Source: Chloroflexota bacterium
GTDB taxonomy: Bacteria > Chloroflexota > Limnocylindria > Limnocylindrales > CSP1-4
Direction of reading: 5' to 3'
DNA length: 10,910 nt
NCBI GenBank assembly: GCA_017882025.1
Contig: JADGQG010000053.1
Location: 1-10,910, forward strand
Of this stretch, positions 1 to 6,435 are shown one piece after another; position 1 is the first letter of the stretch; every line of letters begins with the position of its first letter. The translations under genes and the position numbers were made by a program. The notes under the pieces are model-generated. The model saw only the letters and a program-made list of their open reading frames with translations, did not search any database and was not told the DNA's origin.

Positions 1-464
1 GGGACGGCCGGATCGAGCTGGATCTCCCGGTCGACCTCGTCCGGCCGATCGAGCCGCCCGCCGGGCTTGCTGCGGCCCTCGGCTGCGAGCCGGTCTTCGT
101 GGGTAGCGGCACCGCGAACGTGCTCGTGGAGCTTGCGTCCGCGGCCGACGTTCGGCAGCTCGCGCCCGACCAGGCCTGGCTGGCAAGCCTCCCCGACGGG
201 CTGATCGCGACGGCGCTCTCGGACGTTCCCGGCGCGGCGATCGTGTCCCGCTACTTCTGCCCGGCGGACGGGATCCCGGAGGACCCGGCGACCGGTTCGG
301 CCCACTGCGCGCTCGCCGCGCACTGGGCGCCTCGTCTCGGACCGTCGTTCCGGGCGTTCCAGGTCTCGGATCGCGGCGGCGTCCTCGACATCACGCTCCG
401 CGGCGATCGGGTTGGCGTGGCCGGCCGCGCCGTCACGCGCGTCACGGGGACGCTCCTCGCCTGA
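1..464 (+). CDS. PhzF-family isomerase/epimerase, C-terminal part (5' end outside window)
   Basis: The open frame enters from the left edge (first full codon at 3) and stops at TGA 462-464, giving 153 visible residues. The diagnostic PhzF-family motif EDPATGSAHCAL is encoded at about 280-315, followed by the usual C-terminal strand region (GVLDITLRGDRVGVAGRAV). PhzF-like proteins are about 260-300 aa with two similar halves, so roughly the second half is present; the N-terminal half with the catalytic Glu lies outside. The founding member isomerises a phenazine precursor, but most homologues have no assigned substrate, so no pathway is claimed. A GTG at 99 is an internal codon and not the start, because family-like sequence continues in frame upstream of it. 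The gene converges on the dehydrogenase gene ending at 524. Confidence 0.9.
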   Translation, partial: DGRIELDLPVDLVRPIEPPAGLAAALGCEPVFVGSGTANVLVELASAADVRQLAPDQAWLASLPDGLIATALSDVPGAAIVSRYFCPADGIPEDPATGSAHCALAAHWAPRLGPSFRAFQVSDRGGVLDITLRGDRVGVAGRAVTRVTGTLLA

Positions 465-498
465 AATCCGGCCCCGCCTCACCGGCGGACCCGGCGCT

Positions 499-517
499 GC
501 GGCGGACGATGCGCCGC
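499..517. terminator. weak hairpin between convergent genes
   Basis: GCGGCG (499-504) pairs with CGCCGC (512-517) across a 7-nt loop in the 59-bp gap between two convergent stop codons. There is no T-run on either side. The position suits a bidirectional terminator, but a 6-bp GC stem is easy to find by chance at this base composition. Confidence 0.3.
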
Positions 518-523
518 CCCGGG

Positions 524-1828
524 CTATGGGGCCGCCACGAGCCGCGAGACCGCGCCGCCGGCGACGTCGGCCACGAACAGCTCGCCAGCGTCGTCCTCCC
601 CGAATGAGACGATGCTCGCCCCGGTGCTGGCGAGCAGCCGCGGCTTCGGGCCCCCGGTCGCCGCATCGAGACCCCAGATGCGTCCGGAGCACGAGTCGGC
701 GTAGACATACGTCCCGATGAGCGCGGGAATCGCGGTCCCGCGGTAGACGAAGCCGCCCGTGATCGCGCAGCCCTGGCCGTGGTCGTACTCGGCCACCGGG
801 AGCGTGAGCCCCTCCGTACGGCAGCCATCCGCAGGGGCGTAGCAGTGCCCGCCCTCCATCACGTTCCAGCCGAAGTTGCGGCCGCCGGCGTCGCCCGCTC
901 GTACGAGGTCCACCTCCTCCCAGCGGTCCTGCCCGACATCGCCGATCCAGAGATCGCCGGTCGCCCGATCGAACGAGAAGCGCCACGGGTTGCGGAGACC
1001 GTAGGCCCAGATCTCGCCGCGGACATCGGTCCGGCCCGCGAACGGGTTGTCCGGCGGGACGGTGTAGGGCACGTTTCCGGCAGCCCGCGGGTCGATGCGG
1101 AGGAGCTTGCCCAGCAGCGTCGTCCGCCGCTGGCCGTTGCCCTGCGGGTCGCCGGCCGATCCTCCGTCGCCGGTCGCGATCCACAGCGTGCCGTCCGGGC
1201 GGGCGATGATCCCGCCGCCGTTGTGGTTCGCAAACGGCTGCGCGATCCGGAGGATGACACGCTCGGACGCGGGGTCGGCGGTGTCGGCGGCCGGGTCCGG
1301 CGCCCGGAACTCGGCCACGAACGTGTTCCCGGCCGGGTCCGTCGCGTCGACATAGAAGCGCCCGTCCCGCGCGAACGTCGGCGCGAAGGCAAGCCCCAGC
1401 AGGCCGCGCTCCCCGCCTGCCGAGACCCGGTCGTGGATGTCCAGGTAGGGCCGGCTCACGAGCCGCCCATCCCGGATCACCCGGATCGTGCCGCCCTGCT
1501 CCAGAACGAACAGGCGGCCACTCCCGTCTCCCGCGCTTCCCACCCAGAGCGGACGCTGCAGCCCGGAGACGACTCGCGCGAGCGCGAGCGACGGCGGGTC
1601 CCATGGCGCGGCCGTCGGCGGGGGACCGGCCGGCGAAGGCGCAGCCGGTGAGGGCGATCCCCGCGCCGAGGTGTTCGGCTCATCCGAAGGTGACGCCGGA
1701 AAGGCGGTCAGGGTCGGCGTCGATGGGGTCGTCGGCACCGGGGCGACCGTCGGGCCGGGCTCGGCGCAGGCGGCGAGGAGCGACGCCGTCGCGAGCAGCG
1801 CAACGATGACGCGCGACACCGAAGTCAC
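524..1828 (-). CDS. Lipoprotein glucose/sorbosone dehydrogenase-like protein (GSDH family, PQQ-type six-bladed propeller)
   Basis: 434 aa from a GTG at 1828-1826, whose last bases form the TGA of the upstream oxidoreductase gene (GTGA overlap). A longer open frame continues to 2677, but it runs through that gene and is not protein-like. Residues 1-21 form a lipoprotein signal with lipobox LAAC (Cys21). A Pro/Ser/Thr-rich linker follows to about residue 75, then the propeller. Family landmarks are RGLLGLAF (141-148), NHNGGGI (201-207), ATGDGG (218-223), GLRNPWRFSFD (277-287), NFGWN (318-322), a Cys pair (329, 336) typical of a disulfide, and EYDHGQGCAITGGFVYRG (347-364). The family oxidises aldoses or sorbosone with PQQ, although many members have unknown substrates. 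It is predicted to be anchored outside the membrane. No Shine-Dalgarno is evident, so translation is probably coupled. Confidence 0.9.
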   Translation of the reverse strand: MTSVSRVIVALLATASLLAACAEPGPTVAPVPTTPSTPTLTAFPASPSDEPNTSARGSPSPAAPSPAGPPPTAAPWDPPSLALARVVSGLQRPLWVGSAGDGSGRLFVLEQGGTIRVIRDGRLVSRPYLDIHDRVSAGGERGLLGLAFAPTFARDGRFYVDATDPAGNTFVAEFRAPDPAADTADPASERVILRIAQPFANHNGGGIIARPDGTLWIATGDGGSAGDPQGNGQRRTTLLGKLLRIDPRAAGNVPYTVPPDNPFAGRTDVRGEIWAYGLRNPWRFSFDRATGDLWIGDVGQDRWEEVDLVRAGDAGGRNFGWNVMEGGHCYAPADGCRTEGLTLPVAEYDHGQGCAITGGFVYRGTAIPALIGTYVYADSCSGRIWGLDAATGGPKPRLLASTGASIVSFGEDDAGELFVADVAGGAVSRLVAAP

Positions 1829-2850
1829 GGCCGGACGCGGGCGCCCGTCTCCGCGCTCGCGTGGACCGCGTCGGTGAACGCCATGTAGGCGACCCCGGTC
1901 GCGAAGTCGTTGAGCGTGACCGGCTCGACGCCGCGGATCGCGCCGATGAATGCTTCCTCGACCCGCCATGCGCCGCGTTCGCCGGCCGGGATCTCGACCC
2001 GCTCCGGGGACGTCGCCGTGGGACGGGCGAGCGCGATCTGCTGCGTCGCGAGGTCGACGTGGAGGGCGCCCTCCGTCCCGAAGATCGAGACGGCGTTCGG
2101 CGGCGTGAACCGGGTGTAGGCCGAAATCTCGAACGTGCCGACGACGTTCCCCGGGAACCGAGCGCTCACGATCGCGTGGTCGGCGACATCGGCCGGGACC
2201 GGGGAGCCGTCGGGGCCCGCCTGCCACGGCGCGAAGTTCTCCAGCCCGGCGCCGACCTCCTCTGCCTGGCCCAGCCAGCGCGCGACAGACTCGTAGAGGA
2301 TCCCGAGGGTCATCACGTTGTTGCCGCTGAAGCGCCGCTCGCGGCGCCACTGGTCGCGCCCCGTCGACGCGACGGCACCCGCCCAGGTCGCCCGGAACGA
2401 GCGCGGCGTCCCGATCGCGCCTTCGCGCAGCAGCCGCCGGATCGCCGCGTCCGCGAAGAAGCTGAACGGCCCCGGGACGAGCATCGCCACGCGGTCTGGC
2501 CGGGCCAGCGAGGCCGCCAGCATCGCCCGCGCCTCGTCCGCGTTCATCGCCATCCGGCCCTCGCAGAGCACGTGGCGACCGGCCCGCAGGGCGGCGATCG
2601 TGACGGGCGCGTGGAGGAACGGCCAGGTGGCGATGACCACGGCATCGATCGCCTTGTCGGCGACCAGGGCCTCCCACGTCGGGTAGGCCGTCGGGATGGC
2701 CAGCTCGTCGGCCGCGCGACGCGTGCTCGCCAGTGAGCTCGCCACGACCCCGGTAATCTCGACGCCCTCAATGGCGCGGAGGCGCGGTACGTGGCTGGAG
2801 CGGGCAATCCCGCCGGCCCCCACCAGCCCGACCCGGATGGTCTCGCTCAT
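1825..2850 (-). CDS. Gfo/Idh/MocA-family oxidoreductase-like protein with substituted catalytic residues
   Basis: 341 aa. The ATG at 2850 has GGAGG (2862-2858 on the minus strand) 7 nt upstream and overlaps the TGA of the DUF72 gene (ATGA). The N-terminal Rossmann fold shows VGLVGAGGIARSSHVPRL (7-24), and the C-terminal half has the family sheet region (GTEGALHVD, 258-266). The family usually performs NAD(P)-dependent oxidation or epimerisation of sugars and cyclitols. Here the usual E-K-P motif reads EGR (97-99), and the region aligned with the D-x-G-x-H motif reads TLGIL (181-185). The catalytic Lys, Asp and His thus appear to be replaced by Gly, Thr and Leu. It may use another mechanism or be a non-redox member. 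The fold assignment is secure; activity and substrate are not. Confidence 0.9.
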   Translation of the reverse strand: MSETIRVGLVGAGGIARSSHVPRLRAIEGVEITGVVASSLASTRRAADELAIPTAYPTWEALVADKAIDAVVIATWPFLHAPVTIAALRAGRHVLCEGRMAMNADEARAMLAASLARPDRVAMLVPGPFSFFADAAIRRLLREGAIGTPRSFRATWAGAVASTGRDQWRRERRFSGNNVMTLGILYESVARWLGQAEEVGAGLENFAPWQAGPDGSPVPADVADHAIVSARFPGNVVGTFEISAYTRFTPPNAVSIFGTEGALHVDLATQQIALARPTATSPERVEIPAGERGAWRVEEAFIGAIRGVEPVTLNDFATGVAYMAFTDAVHASAETGARVRP

Positions 2851-3608
2851 GTCCGGTCCTCCGTCTGTGGTGCGGGGTCCCCGCCGGGAGCGTACTCCGG
2901 GAGCCGCGCGGCCAGGGACGCCGCGTAGCCCGGCGTCGCGCCCCGCTCATCGTGCCGGAAGAAGACGTAGGCGTCCCGGCCGTCCGCGAGGAACGGCTCC
3001 AGGCGAGCCGCCCAGGCGTCCAGGTCGGCCGTCCCGTACAGCGTCCGCCGCAGCCGCAGGTAGAGGAACGGCCCGGTCACGGTCAGCGGCGGCTCCGGCT
3101 CGTCGTCGGTCTCGGTGACAACGAGCGTGGCGCCGGCCGCGCGGAGGAGCGTGTGCGTCTCGTCCACGTGCCACGATGGGTCCTGGGCCTCCACGGCGAG
3201 CGGCAGGGCAGCCGGCCACGCGGCCAGCAGCCCTGCCAGGCGGCCGTCGTCCCGGGCCTGGCCGGTCGGGATGCGGAAGAACGCCGTCGCCAGGCGGTCG
3301 CCGAATGCCGCGAGCGGCGCTGTCAGCCACGGCAGCGTGCCCGTCGGGTCTGTTGCATACGCGCGGAGCGAACCCGTGCGGAGCAGCTTCACGGTGAACC
3401 GGAAGGCGGGAGGAACGCGGCCGGCCCAGGCCTCCGCCTGCGCCACGGATGGCTGCCGGTAGTAGGTGCCGCTCAGCTCCACCGCGGCCAGCCGGGCCGC
3501 GTACGCCGGTAACAGCCCGTTTCCGCGCGTGCCGGCGGGGTAGAACGCCGGGGCCCACCCCGGGTACGCGAAGCCGCTCGTCCCCACGTAGAGGCGGCCA
3601 CCGGTCAT
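2847..3608 (-). CDS. DUF72 (YecE-like) family protein
   Basis: 253 aa from the ATG at 3608. The start follows family convention: VGTSGFAYPGW sits at residues 8-18, as in other DUF72 proteins. Other landmarks are ELSGTYYRQP (44-53), FRFTVKL (69-75), AVEAQDPSWH (138-147), the YLRLR strand (183-187) and VFFRHDERGATPGYAASLAARL in the C-terminal helix region (215-236). The last two correspond to the typical YxRxH and 'N/H-D-x-x-G-x-A' family regions. Members are TIM-barrel-like and have no established reaction. No Shine-Dalgarno is visible. The gene begins 29 nt after the marR stop, and its stop overlaps the next start, so it is probably translated as a middle gene of a marR-led operon. A longer open frame extending to 4094 overlaps marR out of frame and is not used. 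Confidence 0.88.
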   Translation of the reverse strand: MTGGRLYVGTSGFAYPGWAPAFYPAGTRGNGLLPAYAARLAAVELSGTYYRQPSVAQAEAWAGRVPPAFRFTVKLLRTGSLRAYATDPTGTLPWLTAPLAAFGDRLATAFFRIPTGQARDDGRLAGLLAAWPAALPLAVEAQDPSWHVDETHTLLRAAGATLVVTETDDEPEPPLTVTGPFLYLRLRRTLYGTADLDAWAARLEPFLADGRDAYVFFRHDERGATPGYAASLAARLPEYAPGGDPAPQTEDRT

Positions 3609-3637
3609 GGCGGGTCGGTCGGGCAGGGGAGCGCCCG

Positions 3638-4165
3638 TCAGGCGTCCGGCGTCGTCGTTGCGGCCGGCGCAGTCCGGCCCTGGTCGCGGAGTCCGTGCAC
3701 GACCGTCTCGAGCGCGCGGATCAGCGCTTCGCGGTCGGCATCGGGAATCTGGGCGAGGAAGTGGGTCTCGACGCCGCGGAGGTGCACCGGGGAGGCGTCT
3801 CGCAGTCGCTCGAGGCCGGTATCCGTGAGCGTTGCCCAGGCGACGCGCGCGTCGTCCTTGCAGGCGGCGCGGACCACGAGCCCGGTCGCCTCCAGGCGAT
3901 CCACCAGCCGCGAGACGCCGCTGCGAGAGAGGACGACCCGCTCCGCGAGCTCGCTCATGCGCAGGCGCCGGCCGTCGGCCAGCGCCAGCTGGACGAGCGC
4001 GTCGTACTCGGCGAGCCCGAGGTCGCGCGCCGCATGGAGCTCCGCCTCGAGCCGGCGGGTCACTGCGGCGTACGCCCGGAGGAACGCGATCCACGCGCGG
4101 AGGCGCGGGTCGTCGGCGCGCGGGACCGACAGCTCGGCGAGGGGACGGTCGATGGTCTCGGTCAT
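3638..4165 (-). CDS. MarR-family transcriptional regulator
   Basis: 175 aa. The ATG at 4165 is preceded by AGGA (4176-4173 on the minus strand) with 7-nt spacing. Helices forming the dimer interface (about 20-50) are followed by a winged helix-turn-helix: MSELAERVVLSRSGVSRLVDRLEATGLV (70-97), including the recognition helix, and a wing RAACKDDARVAWATLTDTG (99-117). Both segments match the MarR pattern (S-x-x-x-V-S-R-L-V-D-R-L-E-x-x-G-L-V). MarR proteins bind short palindromes as dimers and usually repress their own gene and a divergent one, with release by a small ligand or oxidant. The protein has one Cys (102) in the wing, but nothing identifies a ligand. Divergent yceI and the paired sites at 4237-4280 are the likely targets, together with the downstream DUF72, oxidoreductase and dehydrogenase genes. 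Confidence 0.93.
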   Translation of the reverse strand: MTETIDRPLAELSVPRADDPRLRAWIAFLRAYAAVTRRLEAELHAARDLGLAEYDALVQLALADGRRLRMSELAERVVLSRSGVSRLVDRLEATGLVVRAACKDDARVAWATLTDTGLERLRDASPVHLRGVETHFLAQIPDADREALIRALETVVHGLRDQGRTAPAATTTPDA

Positions 4166-4237
4166 TGCGGGATCCTACGTGGTCGGACCGGATCGGGGAA
4201 CCCCAATCCGAGGTTGGTGCTTCTCACGAACCTGTGG

Positions 4238-4266
4238 TTGCATGCGCAACTATGACGTGATATCGT
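4238..4266 (+). promoter_or_regulatory. Predicted yceI promoter
   Basis: TTGCAT (4238-4243) and TATCGT (4261-4266) are separated by 17 nt, with start of transcription near 4273. The -35 match is weak (3/6) and lies inside operator site 1. The -10 element adjoins site 2. Confidence 0.4.
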
Positions 4267-4277
4267 TGCGCAGTCAA
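4249..4277 (-). promoter_or_regulatory. Predicted marR-operon promoter
   Basis: On the minus strand, TTGACT (4277-4272, 5/6 to the -35 consensus) and CATAGT (4254-4249, 4/6 to the -10) are separated by 17 nt. The start of transcription would fall near 4242. Both candidate operators overlap or adjoin it. Confidence 0.5.
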
Positions 4278-4331
4278 CTACAGACAGGCCGGGCGCACGC
4301 GCAACCGACCACATGGATCAGAGGCATCGCA

Positions 4332-4895
4332 ATGAACACCTGGCAGCTCGACACTGCTCACACGACCGTGAGCTTCACGGCCAAGCACATGATGATCACG
4401 AAGACGCGGGGCATCTTCAAGGGCGTCACCGGCACCATCGACTTCAACGAGGCCAACCCGTCCGCCTCGTCCGTCAGCGTCGTCATCCCGGCCGCGACGA
4501 TTGAGACCGGCATGGAGGCGCGCGACAACCACCTGCGCTCCGCCGACTTCCTCGACGCCGAGACGTTCCCGACGCTCACCTTCACGAGCACCTCGATCGA
4601 GCAGAAGGGCGACCGCTGGGCGATCACCGGCGACCTGGCGATTCACGGCGTCACCCGCTCCGTGGTCCTCGACGCCGAGCAGCTGGGCATCGTCACCGCG
4701 ATGGACGGCCGCCGTCACGCCGGCTTCGAGGCGAAGACCAGGATCAAGCGCTCCGACTGGGGCCTCACCTGGAACGTGGGCCTCGAGGCGGGCGGCTGGC
4801 TGGTCTCGGACGATGTCACGATCGAGCTCGAGGTCGCGGCCGACGAGCTGGCAGCAGTCATCGCCGACGCGAAGCCCGTGGGCGCCACCGCCTGA
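4332..4895 (+). CDS. YceI-family protein (lipocalin-like polyisoprenoid-binding fold)
   Basis: 187 aa. The ATG at 4332 has AGAGG (4320-4324) 7 nt upstream. The sequence opens with the family signature WQLDTAHTTVSFTAKHMMI (4-22) and GIFKGVTGTIDF (27-38). It continues with the hallmark RDNHLRSADFLDAETFP (64-80), GDLAIHGVTRSVVLD (100-114) and FEAKTRIKRSDWGL (132-145). YceI proteins form an extended beta-barrel that binds isoprenoid or other amphiphilic molecules. This one has no signal peptide, so it is probably cytoplasmic, as in many Actinobacteria and Chloroflexota. It is divergent from a MarR gene, with shared operators, which suggests ligand- or stress-induced expression. A longer upstream frame to 3825 is discarded because it overlaps marR antisense. 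Confidence 0.94.
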   Translation: MNTWQLDTAHTTVSFTAKHMMITKTRGIFKGVTGTIDFNEANPSASSVSVVIPAATIETGMEARDNHLRSADFLDAETFPTLTFTSTSIEQKGDRWAITGDLAIHGVTRSVVLDAEQLGIVTAMDGRRHAGFEAKTRIKRSDWGLTWNVGLEAGGWLVSDDVTIELEVAADELAAVIADAKPVGATA

Positions 4896-4910
4896 ACCGA
4901 CGCTGCTCAA

Positions 4911-4950
4911 ACGAGGGCGCGCCTGCCGGTCCCGGCCGGCGCGCCCTCGT
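4911..4950. terminator. 13-bp perfect hairpin, probable bidirectional terminator
   Basis: Arm 4911-4923 (ACGAGGGCGCGCC) is the exact reverse complement of 4938-4950, with a 14-nt loop that can itself pair. It lies between the yceI stop (4895) and the stop of the convergent binding-protein gene (4982). There is no long T-run, as is common in high-GC genomes, though the minus strand has TTTGAG directly after the stem. Confidence 0.75.
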
Positions 4951-4981
4951 GCGGCGTCCCGGTCGCGGCGGGGACCCTCCG

Positions 4982-6130
4982 TCAGGGCGACGGCAGCAAC
5001 GCGCTGCTCGTACAGTCCGCCGCGGTGACGGGCTTCGCGAGGAGCTTGTCCGGCAGGCTCGCCATGAACGAGATCGAGCGCTCCCAGAGCGCCGGGTCCA
5101 CCGCGCCCATGCCGTTCGTGCGCGTGTAGTCGCTCTCCCAGAGGGCGATCGTCGCCTGCAGGACCGCGAGCTGGGCCGGTCGGTCCTTCGCCAGCTCGGG
5201 GATCCGGGCGATCGCCGCGTCTAAGCCCTTCGTTGGATCGGCTTCGATGGCGCGCATGGCGCGCTGGGTCGCGGTCACGAAGGCCCGGAGGGCGTCCTTC
5301 TTTGGGCCGCTCAGCGCGGACGCGCCCACGATCAGTCCCGGACCGGGCAGCTGGCTCGCCGGCGGAAGCGCGAGCACGCTCGCCTTCTCCCCGCCAAGCT
5401 CCAGGCGGACCGGCTCGTTGTTCGCGTAGCCGGTCGCTGCGTCCACGACGCCCTTCTCGAGCGCCGCGAGCTGGCCGAAGTCTGGGAAGAGCACAAGCTG
5501 CAGGTCGGCCGTCGTGAGCCCGACGCCGGCCAGGAGCGCCTCGAGCTGGATCCAGCTCGACCCGTACTTGCCGGGGATGCCCACCTTCCTGCCCTTGAGG
5601 TCCGCGGCCGTCGCGATCCCGCTGGTCGCCTTCGCGAACACGATGCTGGGGAACTGGGCGAAGACCGTGAAGACGTACCGGATCGGGATCCCCTGGCTGA
5701 CGGCCGGGATCACGCTCGTGCCGTCGGAGATGCCGATGTCCACGGCGCCCTGGCCCACCAGGGTCACGAGCTCCGGGTCGATCTTGTTCTGGAACTCGAC
5801 CGCCAGGCCCGCGTCGCGGTAGTAGCCGGCCTGATCGGCGAGGTAGAACTGCGCGAACTGGATGTTCGGGATGTAGCCCAGCCCCACCACGAGCTTGACG
5901 GGCGCGGCCGGGGTGGGGGAGGGTGCCTGGCTCCCGGACGGGCCGGCCGATCCCTGCAGCGACGCGGGCGGCGTCGGCGACGCGCCGCCGCTGCACGCGG
6001 ACGCGACGAGCGCGAGGACGCCCAGCAGGACGCCGGCAAGGTGCCGTCGAACGGGATGCCGGCCGGGGCTTGGGCCGTGGGCTGGCACGGGCGGGTCGGC
6101 GTGACTGGTGGGGGTCTGGCTGGCCGGCAT
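4982..6130 (-). CDS. ribY: ABC transporter substrate-binding lipoprotein, NMT1/THI5-like, probable riboflavin-binding RibY
   Basis: 382 aa from the ATG at 6130. A good Shine-Dalgarno, GGAGG (6141-6137 on the minus strand), lies 6 nt upstream. The open frame to 6217 would run into the riboswitch expression platform. The N-terminus is unusually long (about 28 residues), followed by a hydrophobic stretch and lipobox ASAC (Cys46), then a Ser/Pro linker to about 77. The mature domain begins VKLVVGLGYIPNIQFAQFYLADQAGYYRDAGLAVEF, the pattern of THI5/ThiY/RibY proteins, and contains VDIGISDGTSVIPAV (130-144). Proteins alone suggest thiamine-precursor or sulfonate uptake. The FMN riboswitch immediately upstream points to riboflavin or a related flavin. 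It should deliver the ligand to the permease and ATPase encoded upstream. Confidence 0.85.
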   Translation of the reverse strand: MPASQTPTSHADPPVPAHGPSPGRHPVRRHLAGVLLGVLALVASACSGGASPTPPASLQGSAGPSGSQAPSPTPAAPVKLVVGLGYIPNIQFAQFYLADQAGYYRDAGLAVEFQNKIDPELVTLVGQGAVDIGISDGTSVIPAVSQGIPIRYVFTVFAQFPSIVFAKATSGIATAADLKGRKVGIPGKYGSSWIQLEALLAGVGLTTADLQLVLFPDFGQLAALEKGVVDAATGYANNEPVRLELGGEKASVLALPPASQLPGPGLIVGASALSGPKKDALRAFVTATQRAMRAIEADPTKGLDAAIARIPELAKDRPAQLAVLQATIALWESDYTRTNGMGAVDPALWERSISFMASLPDKLLAKPVTAADCTSSALLPSP

Positions 6131-6136
6131 CCTGGT

Positions 6137-6154
6137 CCTCCGTGAACGGCACGG
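6137..6154 (-). promoter_or_regulatory. ribY Shine-Dalgarno with possible sequestering hairpin
   Basis: GGAGG (6141-6137) is 6 nt before the ribY start. Just upstream on the minus strand, CCGTG (6154-6150) can pair with CACGG (6144-6140), taking up two G residues of the Shine-Dalgarno. This could be the translational OFF state of the riboswitch. No pairing partner in the aptamer has been shown. Confidence 0.4.
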
Positions 6155-6205
6155 CCCGGGGCGCGGCACGCTCGGCGTCGCGGGCGCCGTGGGCGCTCGC
6201 GGCCT

Positions 6206-6365
6206 GCCTTCTCTCATCCGGACTCTGACCGTCGGCTCCCGCCGGGCGACGCTTCCGCCGCCCCGGGATCTGCGGCACGGCTGCTGCCGGGCCGCTCGTG
6301 GGCTCGCCCGACGACGCGGCGCCGGGCCGGACCACCGGTCGGGAATTGCACCCTGCCCCGAAGGC
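6206..6365 (-). ncRNA. FMN riboswitch (RFN element)
   Basis: Read on the minus strand, the aptamer begins with P1 arm GCCTTC (6365-6360) and ends with GAAGGC (6211-6206), a perfect 6-bp closing stem. Between them are the RFN signature blocks in order: GGGGCAGGGTGCAATTCCC (6359-6341), GACCGGTGGT (6340-6331), GAGCCCACGAGC (6305-6294), GGGAGCCGACGGTCAGAG (6240-6223) and TCCGGATGAGAGAAGG (6222-6207). The class binds FMN and turns off riboflavin synthesis or uptake genes when FMN is abundant. It lies 75 nt upstream of ribY and downstream of ribX, so it directly controls the binding-protein gene. No clear terminator lies in the expression platform, so translational control is more likely. Confidence 0.95.
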
Positions 6366-6371
6366 TCCCGA

Positions 6372-6377
6372 AGCGTA
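6372..6377 (-). promoter_or_regulatory. Possible -10 element for an internal ribY promoter
   Basis: TACGCT (6377-6372 on the minus strand) would place transcription start at about the first base of the riboswitch P1 stem. It matches the -10 consensus at only 3/6, and no -35 element is seen at the right distance. It is offered because the riboswitch needs either this or readthrough from ribX. Confidence 0.2.
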
Positions 6378-6435
6378 GCACGGGCGGCTCTGCGGGCGGT
6401 GTTGTCGGCGGCTCAGACCGGCGGTCCGACCACGA

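Larger units (their letters stand above)
4237..4280. promoter_or_regulatory. Two candidate MarR operator sites in the marR-yceI divergent region
   Basis: Site 1 (4237-4252) and site 2 (4265-4280) both read GTTGC-N5-CAACTA and are identical at all 11 fixed positions, 28 bp apart. Each is an imperfect palindrome; the site 1 arms are GTTGC and GCAAC. Short palindromes of this size in a divergent marR promoter are the expected binding sites for the encoded regulator. They overlap both predicted promoters, so binding could repress in both directions. Confidence 0.7.

Noticed and set aside
524..2677. One 717-codon minus-strand protein covering both the dehydrogenase and part of the oxidoreductase
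   Set aside because: Residues upstream of 1828 are Arg/Pro/Gly-rich shadow sequence of the oxidoreductase gene. The lipoprotein signal starts exactly at the GTGA overlap.
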